Source: Paracoccus aminovorans (GTDB lineage Bacteria; Pseudomonadota; Alphaproteobacteria; Rhodobacterales; Rhodobacteraceae). Taken from it: a stretch of DNA of 64,000 nucleotides. Positions 1 through 8,876 of the stretch are shown piece by piece. Both the position numbers and the translations under genes were made by a program. The notes beneath the pieces were generated by a model that saw only the letters and a list, made by a program, of their open reading frames with translations, had not been told where the DNA came from and did no database searches. The stretch is taken from contig NZ_KQ955208.1 in the NCBI RefSeq assembly GCF_001546115.1, forward strand, positions 2,187,515-2,251,514. Reading direction: 5' to 3'. Position 1 is the stretch's first letter. Each line of letters begins with the position of its first letter.

Positions 1-1
1 G

Positions 2-640
2 CGCGAGGGGCACGCCATCCTGGTGCCCAAGGATTCGCCGATCCAAAAGGTCGAGGATCTGAAAGGCCAGACCGTGGCCTTCAAGCGCGGCAGCTCGGCG
101 CATTACGCCACCATCAAGCTGCTGCGCGCCGCCGGGCTGGCGCTGGACGACATCAAGCCGCAGGATCTGGCGCCGCCCGATGCCATCGCCGCCTTCGACG
201 CCGGCGCCATCGGGGCCTGGACGATCTGGGATCCCTATTTCGCCTCGGCCGAGGCGCGCTCGAACACCCGCGTGCTGATCACGACCGAGGGGCTGGAGCC
301 GGACTACAACTTCTATTCCGCCAATGCCGATTACGCCCGCGAAAACCCCGAGCTGATCGGCCGGCTGGTCAAGACCGTGCAGGCGGTGGGCCAGAAGGGC
401 CAGGCCGACCTGCCGGCGACCATCGCCACCTTTTCGAAGGAAACCGGCCTGCCGGCCCCGGTCATCGAGCGCTTCCTGACCCGCAAGGGCAGCGACCTCG
501 GGCTGGTCGGCTTCATCGAGCCGAAGCATGTCGCCTATGAACAGGCCCTGGCCGACGAGTTCCTGAAGCTGGGCATCATCCCTCGGCAGCTGGACATCGC
601 CTCGGTGGTCTGGACGCCGACCGCGGGACAGGGGGCGTGA
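2..640 (+). CDS. ssuA: Aliphatic sulfonate ABC transporter, substrate-binding protein (3' part)
   Basis: The reading frame is open at the left edge of the window, so only the last 212 or so residues are present; the signal peptide and N-lobe start lie outside. The visible part has the SsuA/NrtA-type periplasmic binding fold: the segment VEDLKGQTVAFKRGSSAHY is the typical ligand-proximal loop, followed by LLRAAGL and an AAFDAGAIGAWTIWDPY stretch. It would capture organosulfonates, or a related small oxyanion or pyrimidine ligand, in the periplasm for the permease and ATPase that follow directly. One base separates its stop from the ssuC start, which indicates one operon. The family assignment is firm; the exact ligand is inferred. 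Confidence 0.85.
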   Translation, partial: REGHAILVPKDSPIQKVEDLKGQTVAFKRGSSAHYATIKLLRAAGLALDDIKPQDLAPPDAIAAFDAGAIGAWTIWDPYFASAEARSNTRVLITTEGLEPDYNFYSANADYARENPELIGRLVKTVQAVGQKGQADLPATIATFSKETGLPAPVIERFLTRKGSDLGLVGFIEPKHVAYEQALADEFLKLGIIPRQLDIASVVWTPTAGQGA

Positions 641-641
641 C

Positions 642-1460
642 ATGAGCCTGGCCGAAACCCTGAACGTGCAGCGCCTGGCCGGCTGGCGGCCGGGCCTGCC
701 CTCCTCGGCGGCGCTGCTGCCCTGTGCGGTGCCGGCGGCGATCCTTGCGCTGTGGGAGATCGCCGGCGCAACCGGGCTGGTCGCGGATACGGTGCTGCCG
801 CGCCCCTCGACCATCCTTGCGACCGGCGTGCGCATGACTGCCTCGGGCGAGCTTTTCACCCATCTCGGCGTCTCGGCGGCGCGGGCGCTGGCGGGGCTGG
901 CGATCGGCGGCGGCATCGGCTTTGCGCTGGGGGTCGCCAACGGCGTCTCGCGCCTGTCCGAGACGCTGACCGACACCACGCTGCAGATGATCCGCAACAT
1001 CCCGCACCTGGCGCTGATCCCGCTGGTGATCCTGTGGTTCGGCATCGGCGAAGGCGCCAAGCTGTTCCTGGTGGCGCTCGGGGTATTCTTCCCGATCTAC
1101 CTGAACACGCTGCACGGCATCCGCAACGTCGATCCGCAGCTGATCGAGATGGGCCGCGCCTATGGCATGAACGGCCGCACCTTGTTCCGCCGCGTGGTGC
1201 TGCCCGGCGCGCTGCCCTCGATCTTCGTCGGGCTGCGCTATGGCCTCGGCATCATGTGGCTGACGCTGATCGTGGCGGAAACGCTCTCGGCCTCGTCGGG
1301 CCTGGGCTACATGGCGATGCAGGCGCGCGAATTCATGGTGCTGGACGTCGTGGTGCTGTCGATCCTGCTGTATGCGGCGCTCGGCAAGCTCGCCGACACG
1401 CTGACCCGCGCGCTGGAGCGCCGCGCCCTGAAATGGAGCCCCGCCTATGCAAGCCGCTAG
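642..1460 (+). CDS. ssuC: Aliphatic sulfonate ABC transporter permease
   Basis: A 272-residue inner-membrane permease with about six hydrophobic segments. Near residue 170 it carries the EAA-type cytoplasmic loop (EMGRAYGMNGRTLFRRVVLP) that docks on the ATPase. The length is normal for SsuC/TauC proteins. It forms the channel between the binding protein encoded upstream and the ATPase downstream. Its last 14 bp overlap the ssuB start, implying translational coupling. Substrate could also be taurine, nitrate or a riboflavin/thiamine precursor, because these permeases are similar; sulfonate is the most likely reading of the three-gene order A-C-B. Confidence 0.85.
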   Translation: MSLAETLNVQRLAGWRPGLPSSAALLPCAVPAAILALWEIAGATGLVADTVLPRPSTILATGVRMTASGELFTHLGVSAARALAGLAIGGGIGFALGVANGVSRLSETLTDTTLQMIRNIPHLALIPLVILWFGIGEGAKLFLVALGVFFPIYLNTLHGIRNVDPQLIEMGRAYGMNGRTLFRRVVLPGALPSIFVGLRYGLGIMWLTLIVAETLSASSGLGYMAMQAREFMVLDVVVLSILLYAALGKLADTLTRALERRALKWSPAYASR

Positions 1461-2226
1461 CATCCTGCCCCGCGACGTCCCGATCCCGCCCATGCTGCGC
1501 GACCAGGCGGCCGGCGCCGAGGTGCAGCTGCGCGGCCTGGGCCGCAGCTTCGACGGCCAGCGCGTGCTGGCGAACCTGGACCTGACGGTGCGGCCGGGCG
1601 AGTTCCTGTCCATCGTCGGCAAAAGCGGCTGCGGCAAGTCCACGCTGCTGCGGCTGGTCGCCGGGCTGGACCAGCCCACCGCGGGCAGCGTCGCCGTGGA
1701 CGGGCTGCCGGCCGAAACCGGCGGCGAGCGGGCGCGGATCATGTTCCAGGAGCCGCGCCTGCTGCCCTGGGCCTCGGTGGCCGAGAACGTCGCCCTGGGG
1801 CTGCGGCACGGGCGCGACGACCGCGCGGTGGCCGAGGCGCTGGATTCGGTGCAGCTGGCCGACAAGGCCGGGTTCTGGCCGGCGCAGCTGTCGGGTGGCC
1901 AGCGTCAGCGCGTGGCGCTGGCGCGGGCGCTGGTCAGCCATCCGGGCCTTCTGCTGCTCGACGAGCCCCTGGGGGCGCTCGATGCGCTGACCCGGCTGAC
2001 CATGCAGAACCTGATCCGCGACATGCACGACCGCGCGGGCTTCACCGCGATCCTGGTGACCCATGACGTGGCCGAGGCGGTGGCGCTGTCCGACCGGGTG
2101 ATCGTGCTGGGGCAGGGCGGCATTCTCAGCGAGACCCGCATCCTGCGCGTCGGCCCCGCCAAGCGCGGCAGCGCGGAACTGGCCGCCGTCGAGGCCGAGA
2201 TCCTGGAGGCGATCTTTGCCGCGTGA
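1447..2226 (+). CDS. ssuB: Aliphatic sulfonate ABC transporter ATP-binding protein
   Basis: A 259-residue ABC ATPase that powers the SsuA/SsuC importer. All catalytic elements are visible in order: Walker A GKSGCGKST, Q-loop MFQEPRLLPW (the EPRLLPW form is characteristic of SsuB/TauB/NrtD), signature LSGGQRQRVALARAL, Walker B LLLLDEPLGALD and the switch histidine in LVTHDVAEAV. It starts inside ssuC with ATGCAAGCC and ends 36 bp before the 3' end of the convergent DUF533 gene. Uptake of sulfonates supplies sulfur when sulfate is scarce; no desulfonating monooxygenase (ssuD) lies in the visible part. Confidence 0.9.
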   Translation: MQAASILPRDVPIPPMLRDQAAGAEVQLRGLGRSFDGQRVLANLDLTVRPGEFLSIVGKSGCGKSTLLRLVAGLDQPTAGSVAVDGLPAETGGERARIMFQEPRLLPWASVAENVALGLRHGRDDRAVAEALDSVQLADKAGFWPAQLSGGQRQRVALARALVSHPGLLLLDEPLGALDALTRLTMQNLIRDMHDRAGFTAILVTHDVAEAVALSDRVIVLGQGGILSETRILRVGPAKRGSAELAAVEAEILEAIFAA

Positions 2227-2262
2227 TTGCGGGCCGCGCTGCAGGGCGCGGCCCGTTCCTGC

Positions 2263-3201
2263 TCAGGCGTAGAGGTTGATCACCCCGACCTTTTCGTGGA
2301 TGCCGTTCACGGTCTGCTTGTCGAGGCCCAGGCCCTCTGCCAGCTGGTGCAGGTATTCGGCCTCCTTGCGGTTGTCGAATTCGATCGCCATCAGCGACAT
2401 CAGATAGACCTGCGGCCCGGCGCCCTCGGGCACCTCGCGCGCCAGCGCCGCGGCATCGACCGGCGCGGCCATCTGCTCGCGGATGAAGGCGCGCTCCTCC
2501 TCGTCCAGCTCGCCGAACTGGTCCATCAGCTTGGCCTTCTCGGCCTCGTCGATCTCGCCGTCGGATTTCGCGGCCTGGATCATCGCCTTCAGCATCAGCC
2601 CGGCCAGGGCGTTCTGTTCCGGCGTCGGCGCGGTCGCGGGCTCGTCCCCGGTCGCCAGCGCCTCGTTGAAGAGATCGCCGAAGCTGGAATCGTTCTGGGG
2701 CTGCGAATCCTTCTGCGCCAGCCCGGTGCTGGCGGGCGTGCCCGCCTGCGCCGCGCCGCGCTGACCCAGGAGGTCGCCCAGGATGCCGCCGAGGCCACCG
2801 GCCGCCGCACCGCCCAGAACGCCGCCCAGGCCTCCGCCGGAGCTGCTGCGCGAGCTGCTGCCGGAACCGCCCCGGCCGCCGGTCAGCTGGTCGAGGATGC
2901 CGCCAAGGCCGCCCGAGGTGCCGGCTTGCCGCGGCGAATTCGGCCCGCCATAGGCGCTGCCCGAGCCGGCGCCGCCGCGCCCGCCCAGCACCTGGCCCAG
3001 CATGTCGCCCAGGCCGCCCGAGCCCGCCCCGCGGCTGCCGCCCTGCCCGGTATTGCTGCCCAGCAGATCGTCGAGCAGCCCGCCCGACCCTTGCCGGCCG
3101 CCTTGCTGCGACCGGCTCTGGGCGTTCTTCATCATGGTGCCGATGCCCTTGGCCAGCATGACGCCGGCCGCGACGCGGGCGAGGGATTTCATCAGGCTCA
3201 T
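2263..3201 (-). CDS. DUF533 / TerB-like protein with glycine-rich linker
   Basis: 312 residues. The start at 3201 (MSLMKSLARVAAGVMLAKGIG) was chosen because a GGAGGA ribosome site lies just upstream; the frame stays open for 32 more codons 5' but without such a site. The N-terminal 20 residues are hydrophobic and probably membrane-associated. Residues about 30-160 are low-complexity Gly/Ser/Gln-rich. The C-terminal 120 residues (AGLMLKAMIQAAKSDGEIDEAEKAKL through to the end) form a TerB-like helical domain with the acidic SDGEIDEAE motif typical of DUF533/YebE proteins. Function is not known beyond a presumed envelope association. It converges with ssuB and diverges from tuf. Confidence 0.75.
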   Translation of the reverse strand: MSLMKSLARVAAGVMLAKGIGTMMKNAQSRSQQGGRQGSGGLLDDLLGSNTGQGGSRGAGSGGLGDMLGQVLGGRGGAGSGSAYGGPNSPRQAGTSGGLGGILDQLTGGRGGSGSSSRSSSGGGLGGVLGGAAAGGLGGILGDLLGQRGAAQAGTPASTGLAQKDSQPQNDSSFGDLFNEALATGDEPATAPTPEQNALAGLMLKAMIQAAKSDGEIDEAEKAKLMDQFGELDEEERAFIREQMAAPVDAAALAREVPEGAGPQVYLMSLMAIEFDNRKEAEYLHQLAEGLGLDKQTVNGIHEKVGVINLYA

Positions 3202-3334
3202 CGTGATCCTCCGGAAGCGTGGCGGGGGCCCCGTGACCGGGCACCCTTCTGTCCGCAACTGCAACGCGGCCGCCCGGTTTCGGTTCCGCCCGGCCACGCC
3301 GGCAGGATGGGCGCCCCGAAAGGCCCGGCTGCCC

Positions 3335-3361
3335 TTGATTTTTCCCCGGCACGATTATAAG
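3335..3361 (+). promoter_or_regulatory. Candidate promoter of the first tuf gene
   Basis: TTGATT at 3335-3340 and TATAAG at 3356-3361 lie about 60 bp upstream of tuf in an otherwise GC-rich stretch. The spacer is 15 bp, shorter than the optimal 17, so the assignment is tentative. A strong AGGAGG ribosome site at 3411-3416 follows. Confidence 0.4.
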
Positions 3362-3421
3362 TCGCGGCGGATGTTTCACGACGGGGCTGTCGCGCGGGTG
3401 GCCCCCCGATAGGAGGCCATG

Positions 3422-4597
3422 ATGGCAAAGGCAAAGTTTGAACGGACGAAACCGCACGTCAACATCGGGACGATCGGCCACGTTGACCACGGCAAGACGA
3501 CGCTGACGGCTGCGATCACGAAATACTTCGGCGAATTCAAGGCCTACGACCAGATCGACGGCGCGCCGGAAGAGCGTGCCCGCGGCATCACGATCTCGAC
3601 CGCGCATGTGGAATACGAATCGGACGCGCGCCACTATGCGCATGTGGACTGCCCCGGCCACGCCGACTACGTGAAGAACATGATCACCGGCGCGGCGCAG
3701 ATGGACGGCGCCATCCTGGTGGTGAACGCCGCCGACGGCCCGATGCCGCAGACGCGCGAGCACATCCTGCTGGGCCGCCAGGTCGGCATCCCCTACATGG
3801 TCGTCTACCTGAACAAGGTCGACCAGGTGGACGATCCGGAACTGCTGGAACTGGTCGAGATGGAAGTGCGCGAGCTGCTGTCGTCCTATGACTACCCCGG
3901 CGACGACATCCCGATCATCAAGGGCTCGGCGCTGGCGGCGCTGGAAGGCCGCGACAAGGAGATCGGCGAGGATTCGATCCGCGCGCTGATCGCCGCCGTG
4001 GACGAATACATCCCGACGCCGGAGCGCGCCGTGGACCAGCCGTTCCTGATGCCGATCGAGGACGTGTTCTCGATCTCGGGCCGCGGCACCGTGGTGACCG
4101 GCCGCGTCGAGCGCGGTGCGGTGAACGTGGGCGACGAACTGGAGATCGTCGGCATCCGCGACACCAAGAAGACCACCTGCACCGGCGTCGAGATGTTCCG
4201 CAAGCTCTTGGACCGCGGGGAAGCCGGCGACAACATCGGCGCGCTCTTGCGCGGCGTCGACCGTGACGGCGTCGAGCGCGGCCAGGTGCTGTGCAAGCCG
4301 GGTTCGGTGAAGCCGCACACCACCTTCGAGGCCGAGGCCTATATCCTGACCAAGGAAGAGGGCGGCCGGCACACGCCGTTCTTCGCCAACTACCGGCCGC
4401 AGTTCTATTTCCGGACCACGGACGTGACCGGGACGGTGAAGCTGCCGGAAGGCACCGAGATGGTGATGCCGGGCGACAACCTGAAGTTCGAGGTCGAGCT
4501 GATCGCGCCGATCGCGATGGAAGAGAAGCTGCGCTTCGCCATCCGCGAAGGCGGCCGCACGGTTGGTGCCGGCGTGGTGTCGAAGATCATCAAGTGA
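3422..4597 (+). CDS. tufA: Elongation factor Tu (copy 1)
   Basis: EF-Tu, 391 residues, delivers aminoacyl-tRNA to the ribosome as a GTP complex. The GTPase motifs are [18 protein letters not shown] and NKVD; the switch [13 protein letters not shown] and the domain II/III sequences are complete. Two ATG codons lie in tandem (3419 and 3422). The second is preferred because it sits 5 bases behind AGGAGG, against 2 bases for the first, and because it gives exactly the protein of the second copy at 30429. The gene stands alone here, unlike copy 2, which ends the str operon. Confidence 0.97.
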   Translation: MAKAKFERTKPHVNIGTIGHVDHGKTTLTAAITKYFGEFKAYDQIDGAPEERARGITISTAHVEYESDARHYAHVDCPGHADYVKNMITGAAQMDGAILVVNAADGPMPQTREHILLGRQVGIPYMVVYLNKVDQVDDPELLELVEMEVRELLSSYDYPGDDIPIIKGSALAALEGRDKEIGEDSIRALIAAVDEYIPTPERAVDQPFLMPIEDVFSISGRGTVVTGRVERGAVNVGDELEIVGIRDTKKTTCTGVEMFRKLLDRGEAGDNIGALLRGVDRDGVERGQVLCKPGSVKPHTTFEAEAYILTKEEGGRHTPFFANYRPQFYFRTTDVTGTVKLPEGTEMVMPGDNLKFEVELIAPIAMEEKLRFAIREGGRTVGAGVVSKIIK

Positions 4598-4725
4598 TGC
4601 TGCGGGGCGGGGCTCTGGTCCCGCCCGGTCGAGTCATCGCCGCGTGATCCGGTCCGAGAGATCGGCGGGATATCGCGGCGAGACGGGCCTGCTCCGGAGA
4701 CGGGGCGGGCCTTTTGCTTTTGGCG
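3422..4725 (+). repeat. 1304-bp direct repeat, copy 1 (tuf plus 3' flank)
   Basis: From the ATG at 3422 to position 4725 the sequence matches 30429-31732 with no difference that I could find; the base before (G against C) and the base after (C against G) differ. The repeat therefore starts exactly at the start codon and includes about 128 bp behind the stop. Those 128 bp contain GC-rich potential stems and a CGGGCCTTTTGCTTTT tract that could act as the terminator. Perfect identity over a coding region and its 3' flank is what gene conversion produces. Confidence 0.9.
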
Positions 4726-4734
4726 CCGTTGCTG

Positions 4735-4780
4735 CCGGGGCGCTGCCCCGGACCCCGGGATATTTCAGCAAGAAAGAAGC
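4735..4780. repeat. Intergenic hairpin + GATATTT element (copy 1)
   Basis: A perfect 7-bp stem CCGGGGC/GCCCCGG (4735-4741 and 4745-4751, loop GCT) is followed by ACCCC and the block GGATATTTC-A-GCAAGAAAGAAGC (4758-4780). The same arrangement occurs at 40072-40123. Elements of this look are familiar in intergenic regions of Rhodobacterales genomes; the function is not established here. Confidence 0.65.
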
Positions 4781-5410
4781 CGGGGTGGGGGCGCGAAGCG
4801 AGAGCAAGCGCCTCTGAAAGGGGAGAGGACGCCGTCCCCTGGAGCCGGCCGGCCCCTTCTCGGCTGCAAAAGGTCCCCCGGATCTTTCTCGGGCGCCGCG
4901 AAGCCCGGGAGAGTGGAACAAGAAAGAACCGGGAAGGGTGAGCCGCAGGGAAAGTGCTGCCGGCGCCCTTGGCAGGACAAAGGGTGGAGCAGGGAAGTCC
5001 GCGGCGGCGGCTGCCTCTGTGGTGCGGCCAGGGGCGGGTTTGGCAGAGGCGCGCGTTTCAAGCGGCAGGGAAGCGCGCAAGAATTGCCATTTTCGATGAC
5101 GCGCCTGTCGGTAAGGCGGCGGTGGTCCAGTTCCTGCGAACTTCCAGAGCATCGCTCCGCGCCAATGACGGCTGACGCGGGACTGGGCCTCGATGGCCGG
5201 CGTCTGTAGCGCGGGTCCGTGTCAGGTGGCGCCATGATCGGCAGGACGAGGAGAAGAGGTGGAGCACCTGAGCCTCGGCCCGGTTGGCCCCGCAGCCTGC
5301 ACCAGCCTGTCCAATGCGGCAGGTCCGGCGGCCGCCGGGACTTGCGCCGTTGACCGGCGTCGGCTTCTGGACCAAACTCCGGCAAAAGCCAGGAAGATGC
5401 GATCAAGCCC
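4781..5410. other. Intergenic region without a supported gene
   Basis: About 630 bp between the tuf 3' flank and the ribbon-helix-helix gene. It holds a second, degenerate GATCTTTC...ACAAGAAAGAAC copy of the upstream element near 4880-4930. Reading frames exist on both strands, but none has a ribosome site, a recognisable protein or the third-position GC pattern of the neighbours. I see no RNA gene. Confidence 0.5.
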
Positions 5411-5704
5411 ATGTGCCAGATCTTTGCCGGACAGGACCCGGAACGCTATGAATCCGTGACGCGGCGGCTGCGGCTGAACGGGCAATCCACCTCGATCCGG
5501 CTCGAGCGGGCCTTCTGGCGCATCCTCGACGACATCGCCGCGCGCGAGGGCGTCTCGACCCCGGCCTTCATTTCCAAGCTGCATGCCGAGGTGCTGGAGC
5601 GCCATGGCGAGGCCCGGAACTTCACCTCGCTGCTGCGCTGCGCCTGCACCATCCACCTGGGCGAGGAGCAGACGCTGTCCCCGCATCGCATCGCCGCGGA
5701 ATGA
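5411..5704 (+). CDS. Ribbon-helix-helix domain protein
   Basis: A 97-residue protein with the RHH_4-type core at residues 20-65: LNGQSTSIRLERAFWRILDDIAAREGVSTPAFISKLHAEV. A short beta strand (TSIRL) is followed by two helices, as in Arc/MetJ-like DNA-binding dimers. Many alphaproteobacteria have one such small protein of uncertain function that is presumed to be a transcription regulator. It stands about 100 bp upstream of the gloA-like gene on the same strand and could control that cluster, but no operator was identified. Confidence 0.7.
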   Translation: MCQIFAGQDPERYESVTRRLRLNGQSTSIRLERAFWRILDDIAAREGVSTPAFISKLHAEVLERHGEARNFTSLLRCACTIHLGEEQTLSPHRIAAE

Positions 5705-5802
5705 TTTTCCGCCGCAATCGCGTCCTGTAGTAATCCGCTACTACCCGGCCCGCTTTCGCCGCCCCTAGTCTGGTGCCAAGGCAACCACGAAGGAGGGAAG
5801 GC

Positions 5803-6198
5803 GTGGCGAAATACATCCATTCCATGATCCGTGTCCTGGACGAGGCGCGGTCGGTCGATTTCTATGACCGGGTCTTTGGGCTGAAGGTCGCGGAGCGGCT
5901 GGATTTTCCCGATTTCACCCTGGTCTACCTGGCCAATGGCGAGAGCGAGACCGAGCTGGAGCTGACCATCAACAAGGACCGGACCACGCCCTATGACCTG
6001 GGCGACGGCTATGGCCATATCGCCTTTTCCGTCGACGACCTGGACGCGACCCATGCCCGGCTGACGGCCGAGGGCTTTGCGCCGCGCAAGCTGGTCGATT
6101 TCGCCCCGGGCGGCGCGGTCATCGCCCGCTTCTTCTTCATCGCGGATCCGGACGGATACCAGATCGAAGTGCTTCAGCGCGGAGGCCGCTACCTCTGA
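5803..6198 (+). CDS. gloA: GloA-like lactoylglutathione lyase (VOC family)
   Basis: 131 residues starting at GTG 5803, behind an AGGAGG ribosome site at 5791-5796. The four metal ligands of glyoxalase I are in register with E. coli GloA: His6 (IHSMIRV), Glu53 (TELELTIN), His72 (YGHIAFSVDDL) and Glu122 (DGYQIEVLQ). The enzyme would turn the hemithioacetal of methylglyoxal and glutathione into S-lactoylglutathione in the cytoplasm. It is followed 49 bp later by the Tat-signal subunit and the GMC dehydrogenase, so it may remove a reactive dicarbonyl linked to that oxidation. A different glutathione-aldehyde adduct as substrate is possible. Confidence 0.8.
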   Translation: MAKYIHSMIRVLDEARSVDFYDRVFGLKVAERLDFPDFTLVYLANGESETELELTINKDRTTPYDLGDGYGHIAFSVDDLDATHARLTAEGFAPRKLVDFAPGGAVIARFFFIADPDGYQIEVLQRGGRYL

Positions 6199-6247
6199 CG
6201 CGACCGCATCTTGGGAGGGGTGCGGATGAAACAAACGGGAGGAGAGA

Positions 6248-6769
6248 ATGACGAAACTGAGCAAGCAAGGCCTGAGCCGCCGCCAGCTTCTGGGTCGGGC
6301 CCTGGCCGCCGGGACGCTGTCGGTGGTGGGCGCGGGCTTCATCGCCGCGCCGGATGCGGCCTGGGCGGTCGAGGTCACGGCGATCGGCGAGACCGAGATG
6401 GCGACGCTGTTGCAGATGGCGCGCGACATCTATCCGCATGACCGGCTGGGCGACCGCTTCTATGCCGTCGCGGTCAAGTCCTATGACGCCGAGGACAAGA
6501 AGGCCCTGGTGGCCGAGGGCATCGCCGCGCTGAACGCGGCCGCGAAACAGGCGGGCTTCGCCAGCTATCTCGACGCCGGATGGGAGGCGGATCGCGTCGC
6601 CATCCTGCGCAGCATCGAGGACACGGCCTTTTTCCAGACGGTGCGCGGCGGGCTGGTGACAGGCCTCTATAACCAGAAGGAGATCTGGCCGCTGTTCGGC
6701 TATGAGGGCGAGTCCTTCTCGCACGGCGGCTACATCGACCGCGGCTTCGACGACATCGACTGGCTGTGA
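6248..6769 (+). CDS. Tat-exported small subunit of a GMC dehydrogenase (gluconate 2-dehydrogenase subunit 3-like)
   Basis: 173 residues. The N-terminus MTKLSKQGLSRRQLLGRALAA is a twin-arginine signal (SRRQLLG), followed by a hydrophobic stretch and a likely AWA-type cleavage near residue 38. The remainder (ATLLQMARDIYPHDRLGDRFYAVAV) matches the small gamma or 'hitch-hiker' subunit of FAD-dependent sugar and alcohol dehydrogenases. Such subunits fold with the signal-less catalytic subunit and carry it through the Tat pore to the periplasm. The catalytic gene follows 13 bp downstream with its own GGGAGG site, fitting a 1:1 complex. Confidence 0.8.
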   Translation: MTKLSKQGLSRRQLLGRALAAGTLSVVGAGFIAAPDAAWAVEVTAIGETEMATLLQMARDIYPHDRLGDRFYAVAVKSYDAEDKKALVAEGIAALNAAAKQAGFASYLDAGWEADRVAILRSIEDTAFFQTVRGGLVTGLYNQKEIWPLFGYEGESFSHGGYIDRGFDDIDWL

Positions 6770-6782
6770 GGGAGGAACGATC

Positions 6783-8357
6783 ATGGCACAGGCAGGCAAA
6801 TTCGATCTGAACGACGACAGCGTCGTGGTCATCGTCGGCACCGGAGCGGGCGGCGGGGTGCTGGCCAACGAGCTGGCGCAGAAGGGCGTCAAGGTGGTGG
6901 CTCTGGAGGCCGGCGGGCGCTATCTGCCCGAGGATTACGTCAACGACGAATGGGACAGTTTCGGCCAGCTGGCCTGGACCGATCCGCGCACGACCAGCGG
7001 CGACTGGCGCGTGGCCAAGGACTTTTCCGGCCTGCCGGCCTGGATCGTCAAGGCGGTGGGCGGCACCTCGATCCATTGGGCGGGCGCCAGCCTGCGCTTT
7101 CAGGAGCATGAGTGGAAGGCGCTGTCGACCTATGGCAAGGTCGAGGGCGCGAACCTGCTGGACTGGCCGATCGACCCGGCCGAGATGGCGCCCTGGTATG
7201 ACAAGGCCGAGGCCAAGCTGGGCGTCGCCGGCGTCGGCGGGCGGCCGCGGCTGCCGGGCAATAACAATTACCACGTGCTGGAAAAGGGCGCCAAGGCGCT
7301 GGGCTACAAGGAAGTCCATACCGGCAACATGGCGATCAACAGCATCGACTATGACGACCGCATGTCCTGCCAGCAGACCGGCTTCTGTTTCCAGGGCTGC
7401 AAATGGGGCGCCAAGTGGTCCGCCGCCTATACCGACATCCCGCGCGGCGAGGCGACCGGCAATCTCGAGGTGCGCGACCATGCCCATGTCGCCCGCATCC
7501 TGCACAATGACAAGGGCCGGGTCACCGGGGTCGAATATTTCGACAAGGACGGCAATCTGCAGATGCAGAAGGCGCGGCTGGTCTGCGTCGCCGGCAACAG
7601 TTTCGAAAGCCCGCGGCTGCTGCTCAATTCGCACAGCAGCATGTTCCCGGACGGGCTGGCCAACAGCTCGGGGCAGGTGGGGCGGAACTACATGCGCCAC
7701 ACCACCGGCTCGGTCTACGGCATCTTCGAAAAGCCGGTCAGGATGTGGCGCGGCACCACCATGGCCGGCATCGTGCGCGACGAGGCGCGCCACGACCCCT
7801 CGCGCGGCTTCGTCGGGGGCTACGAGCTGGAGACGCTGAGCCTGGGCCTGCCCTTCATGGCGGCCTTCCTGGATCCCGGCGCCTGGGGGCGCGAATTCAC
7901 CACGGCGCTGGACAGCTATGAGAACATGGCCGGCATGTGGATCGTCGGCGAGGACATGCCGCAGGCCGACAACCGCGTCACCCTGTCCGAGACCAAGGAC
8001 AAGTTCGGCCTGGCCGTGGCGAACGTCAATTTCAGCGACCACCCGAACGACGTCGCCATGCGCAACCATGCCTACAAGGTCGGCGAGGCGATCTACAGGA
8101 ATGTCGGCGCGACCCGCACGCTGCCGACGCCGCCCTATCCCTCGACGCACAACCTGGGCACCAACCGCATGTCGGAAAAGCCCGAGGACGGCGTGGTGAA
8201 CAGGTTCGGGCAAAGCCACGACATCGCCAATCTCTACGTCTCGGACGGCAGCCAGTTCACCACCGGCGCGGCGGAAAACCCGACGCTGACCATCGTGGCG
8301 CTGGCGATCCGGCAGGCGGACCATCTGGCGCGGGAAATGTCGGCCGGCAATATCTGA
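6783..8357 (+). CDS. GMC-family FAD dehydrogenase with probable 3Fe-4S cluster, catalytic subunit
   Basis: 524 residues; ATG 6783 sits behind GGGAGG. An FAD-binding GTGAGGG motif is near residue 20. The active-site pair of the GMC family is His456 (THNLGTNRM) and Asn499 (AENPTLTIV). Cys196, Cys202 and Cys206 form C-x5-C-x3-C (CQQTGFCFQGC), the spacing that binds a 3Fe-4S cluster in the alpha subunit of the Burkholderia FAD glucose dehydrogenase. It has no signal peptide of its own and probably crosses the membrane with the Tat subunit encoded just upstream. The multihaem cytochrome c subunit that usually completes such enzymes is not encoded next to it. Substrate (aldose, polyol or other alcohol) cannot be read from the sequence. 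Confidence 0.85.
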   Translation: MAQAGKFDLNDDSVVVIVGTGAGGGVLANELAQKGVKVVALEAGGRYLPEDYVNDEWDSFGQLAWTDPRTTSGDWRVAKDFSGLPAWIVKAVGGTSIHWAGASLRFQEHEWKALSTYGKVEGANLLDWPIDPAEMAPWYDKAEAKLGVAGVGGRPRLPGNNNYHVLEKGAKALGYKEVHTGNMAINSIDYDDRMSCQQTGFCFQGCKWGAKWSAAYTDIPRGEATGNLEVRDHAHVARILHNDKGRVTGVEYFDKDGNLQMQKARLVCVAGNSFESPRLLLNSHSSMFPDGLANSSGQVGRNYMRHTTGSVYGIFEKPVRMWRGTTMAGIVRDEARHDPSRGFVGGYELETLSLGLPFMAAFLDPGAWGREFTTALDSYENMAGMWIVGEDMPQADNRVTLSETKDKFGLAVANVNFSDHPNDVAMRNHAYKVGEAIYRNVGATRTLPTPPYPSTHNLGTNRMSEKPEDGVVNRFGQSHDIANLYVSDGSQFTTGAAENPTLTIVALAIRQADHLAREMSAGNI

Positions 8358-8483
8358 CGCCTTGCCGGGCCGTCCCCTTTGGGGGCGGCCCCTTCGCGGC
8401 CCCGGGAAAGGCGAGGCCGCTTGGAAACTGCCGTGACCTGTCAGCAGTTGTCCTTCATCCTGCCTCGGGAAAGGAGACTGGAC

Positions 8484-8876
8484 ATGATCGACCATATCGG
8501 AATTGCGGTGTCGGACATCACGCGCGCGCGTGCCTTCTATGACGCGGCGCTGGCGGTGCTGGGGATCGGCGTCGAGATGGAGGTGACCGAGGCGATGACC
8601 GGCGGCCATGGCGCGCATCTGGGCTATGGCCGGGACGGCAAGCCGGATTTCTGGATCGGCTCGGGCAAGCCCGCCCATGGCGGCACGCATGTCGCCTTTG
8701 CCGCCCCGGACCGCGCGGCGGTGGACGCCTTTCACCGCGCGGCCATGGCGGCGGGCGGGCGCGACAACGGCGCCCCGGGGCTGCGGCCCGAATACCACCC
8801 CGGCTATTACGGCGCCTTCGTCCTGGACCCCGACGGCAACAATATCGAGGCCGTGCATCACGGAGACGCACCATGA
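8484..8876 (+). CDS. VOC-family (glyoxalase/bleomycin-resistance-like) protein
   Basis: 130 residues from ATG 8484, with AAGGAGA upstream. It begins MIDHIGIAVSDITRARAFYDAAL, the usual first beta-alpha unit of the VOC fold, and ends with FVLDPDGNNIEAVHH, where a metal-ligand glutamate is expected. It is a different subtype from the GloA-like protein at 5803. Its stop overlaps the start of the Gfa-like gene by 4 bp (ATGA), so the two are translationally coupled. Substrate unknown. Confidence 0.75.
   Translation: MIDHIGIAVSDITRARAFYDAALAVLGIGVEMEVTEAMTGGHGAHLGYGRDGKPDFWIGSGKPAHGGTHVAFAAPDRAAVDAFHRAAMAAGGRDNGAPGLRPEYHPGYYGAFVLDPDGNNIEAVHHGDAP

Noticed and set aside
3419..3421. First of two tandem ATG codons as the tuf start
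   Set aside because: Only 2 bases from AGGAGG and outside the identity shared with the second copy; the ATG at 3422 fits better.
4634..5412. Several overlapping open frames on both strands behind the first tuf gene
   Set aside because: They are arginine/proline-rich, lack ribosome sites and overlap the repeat flank and the GATATTT element; no family was recognised.
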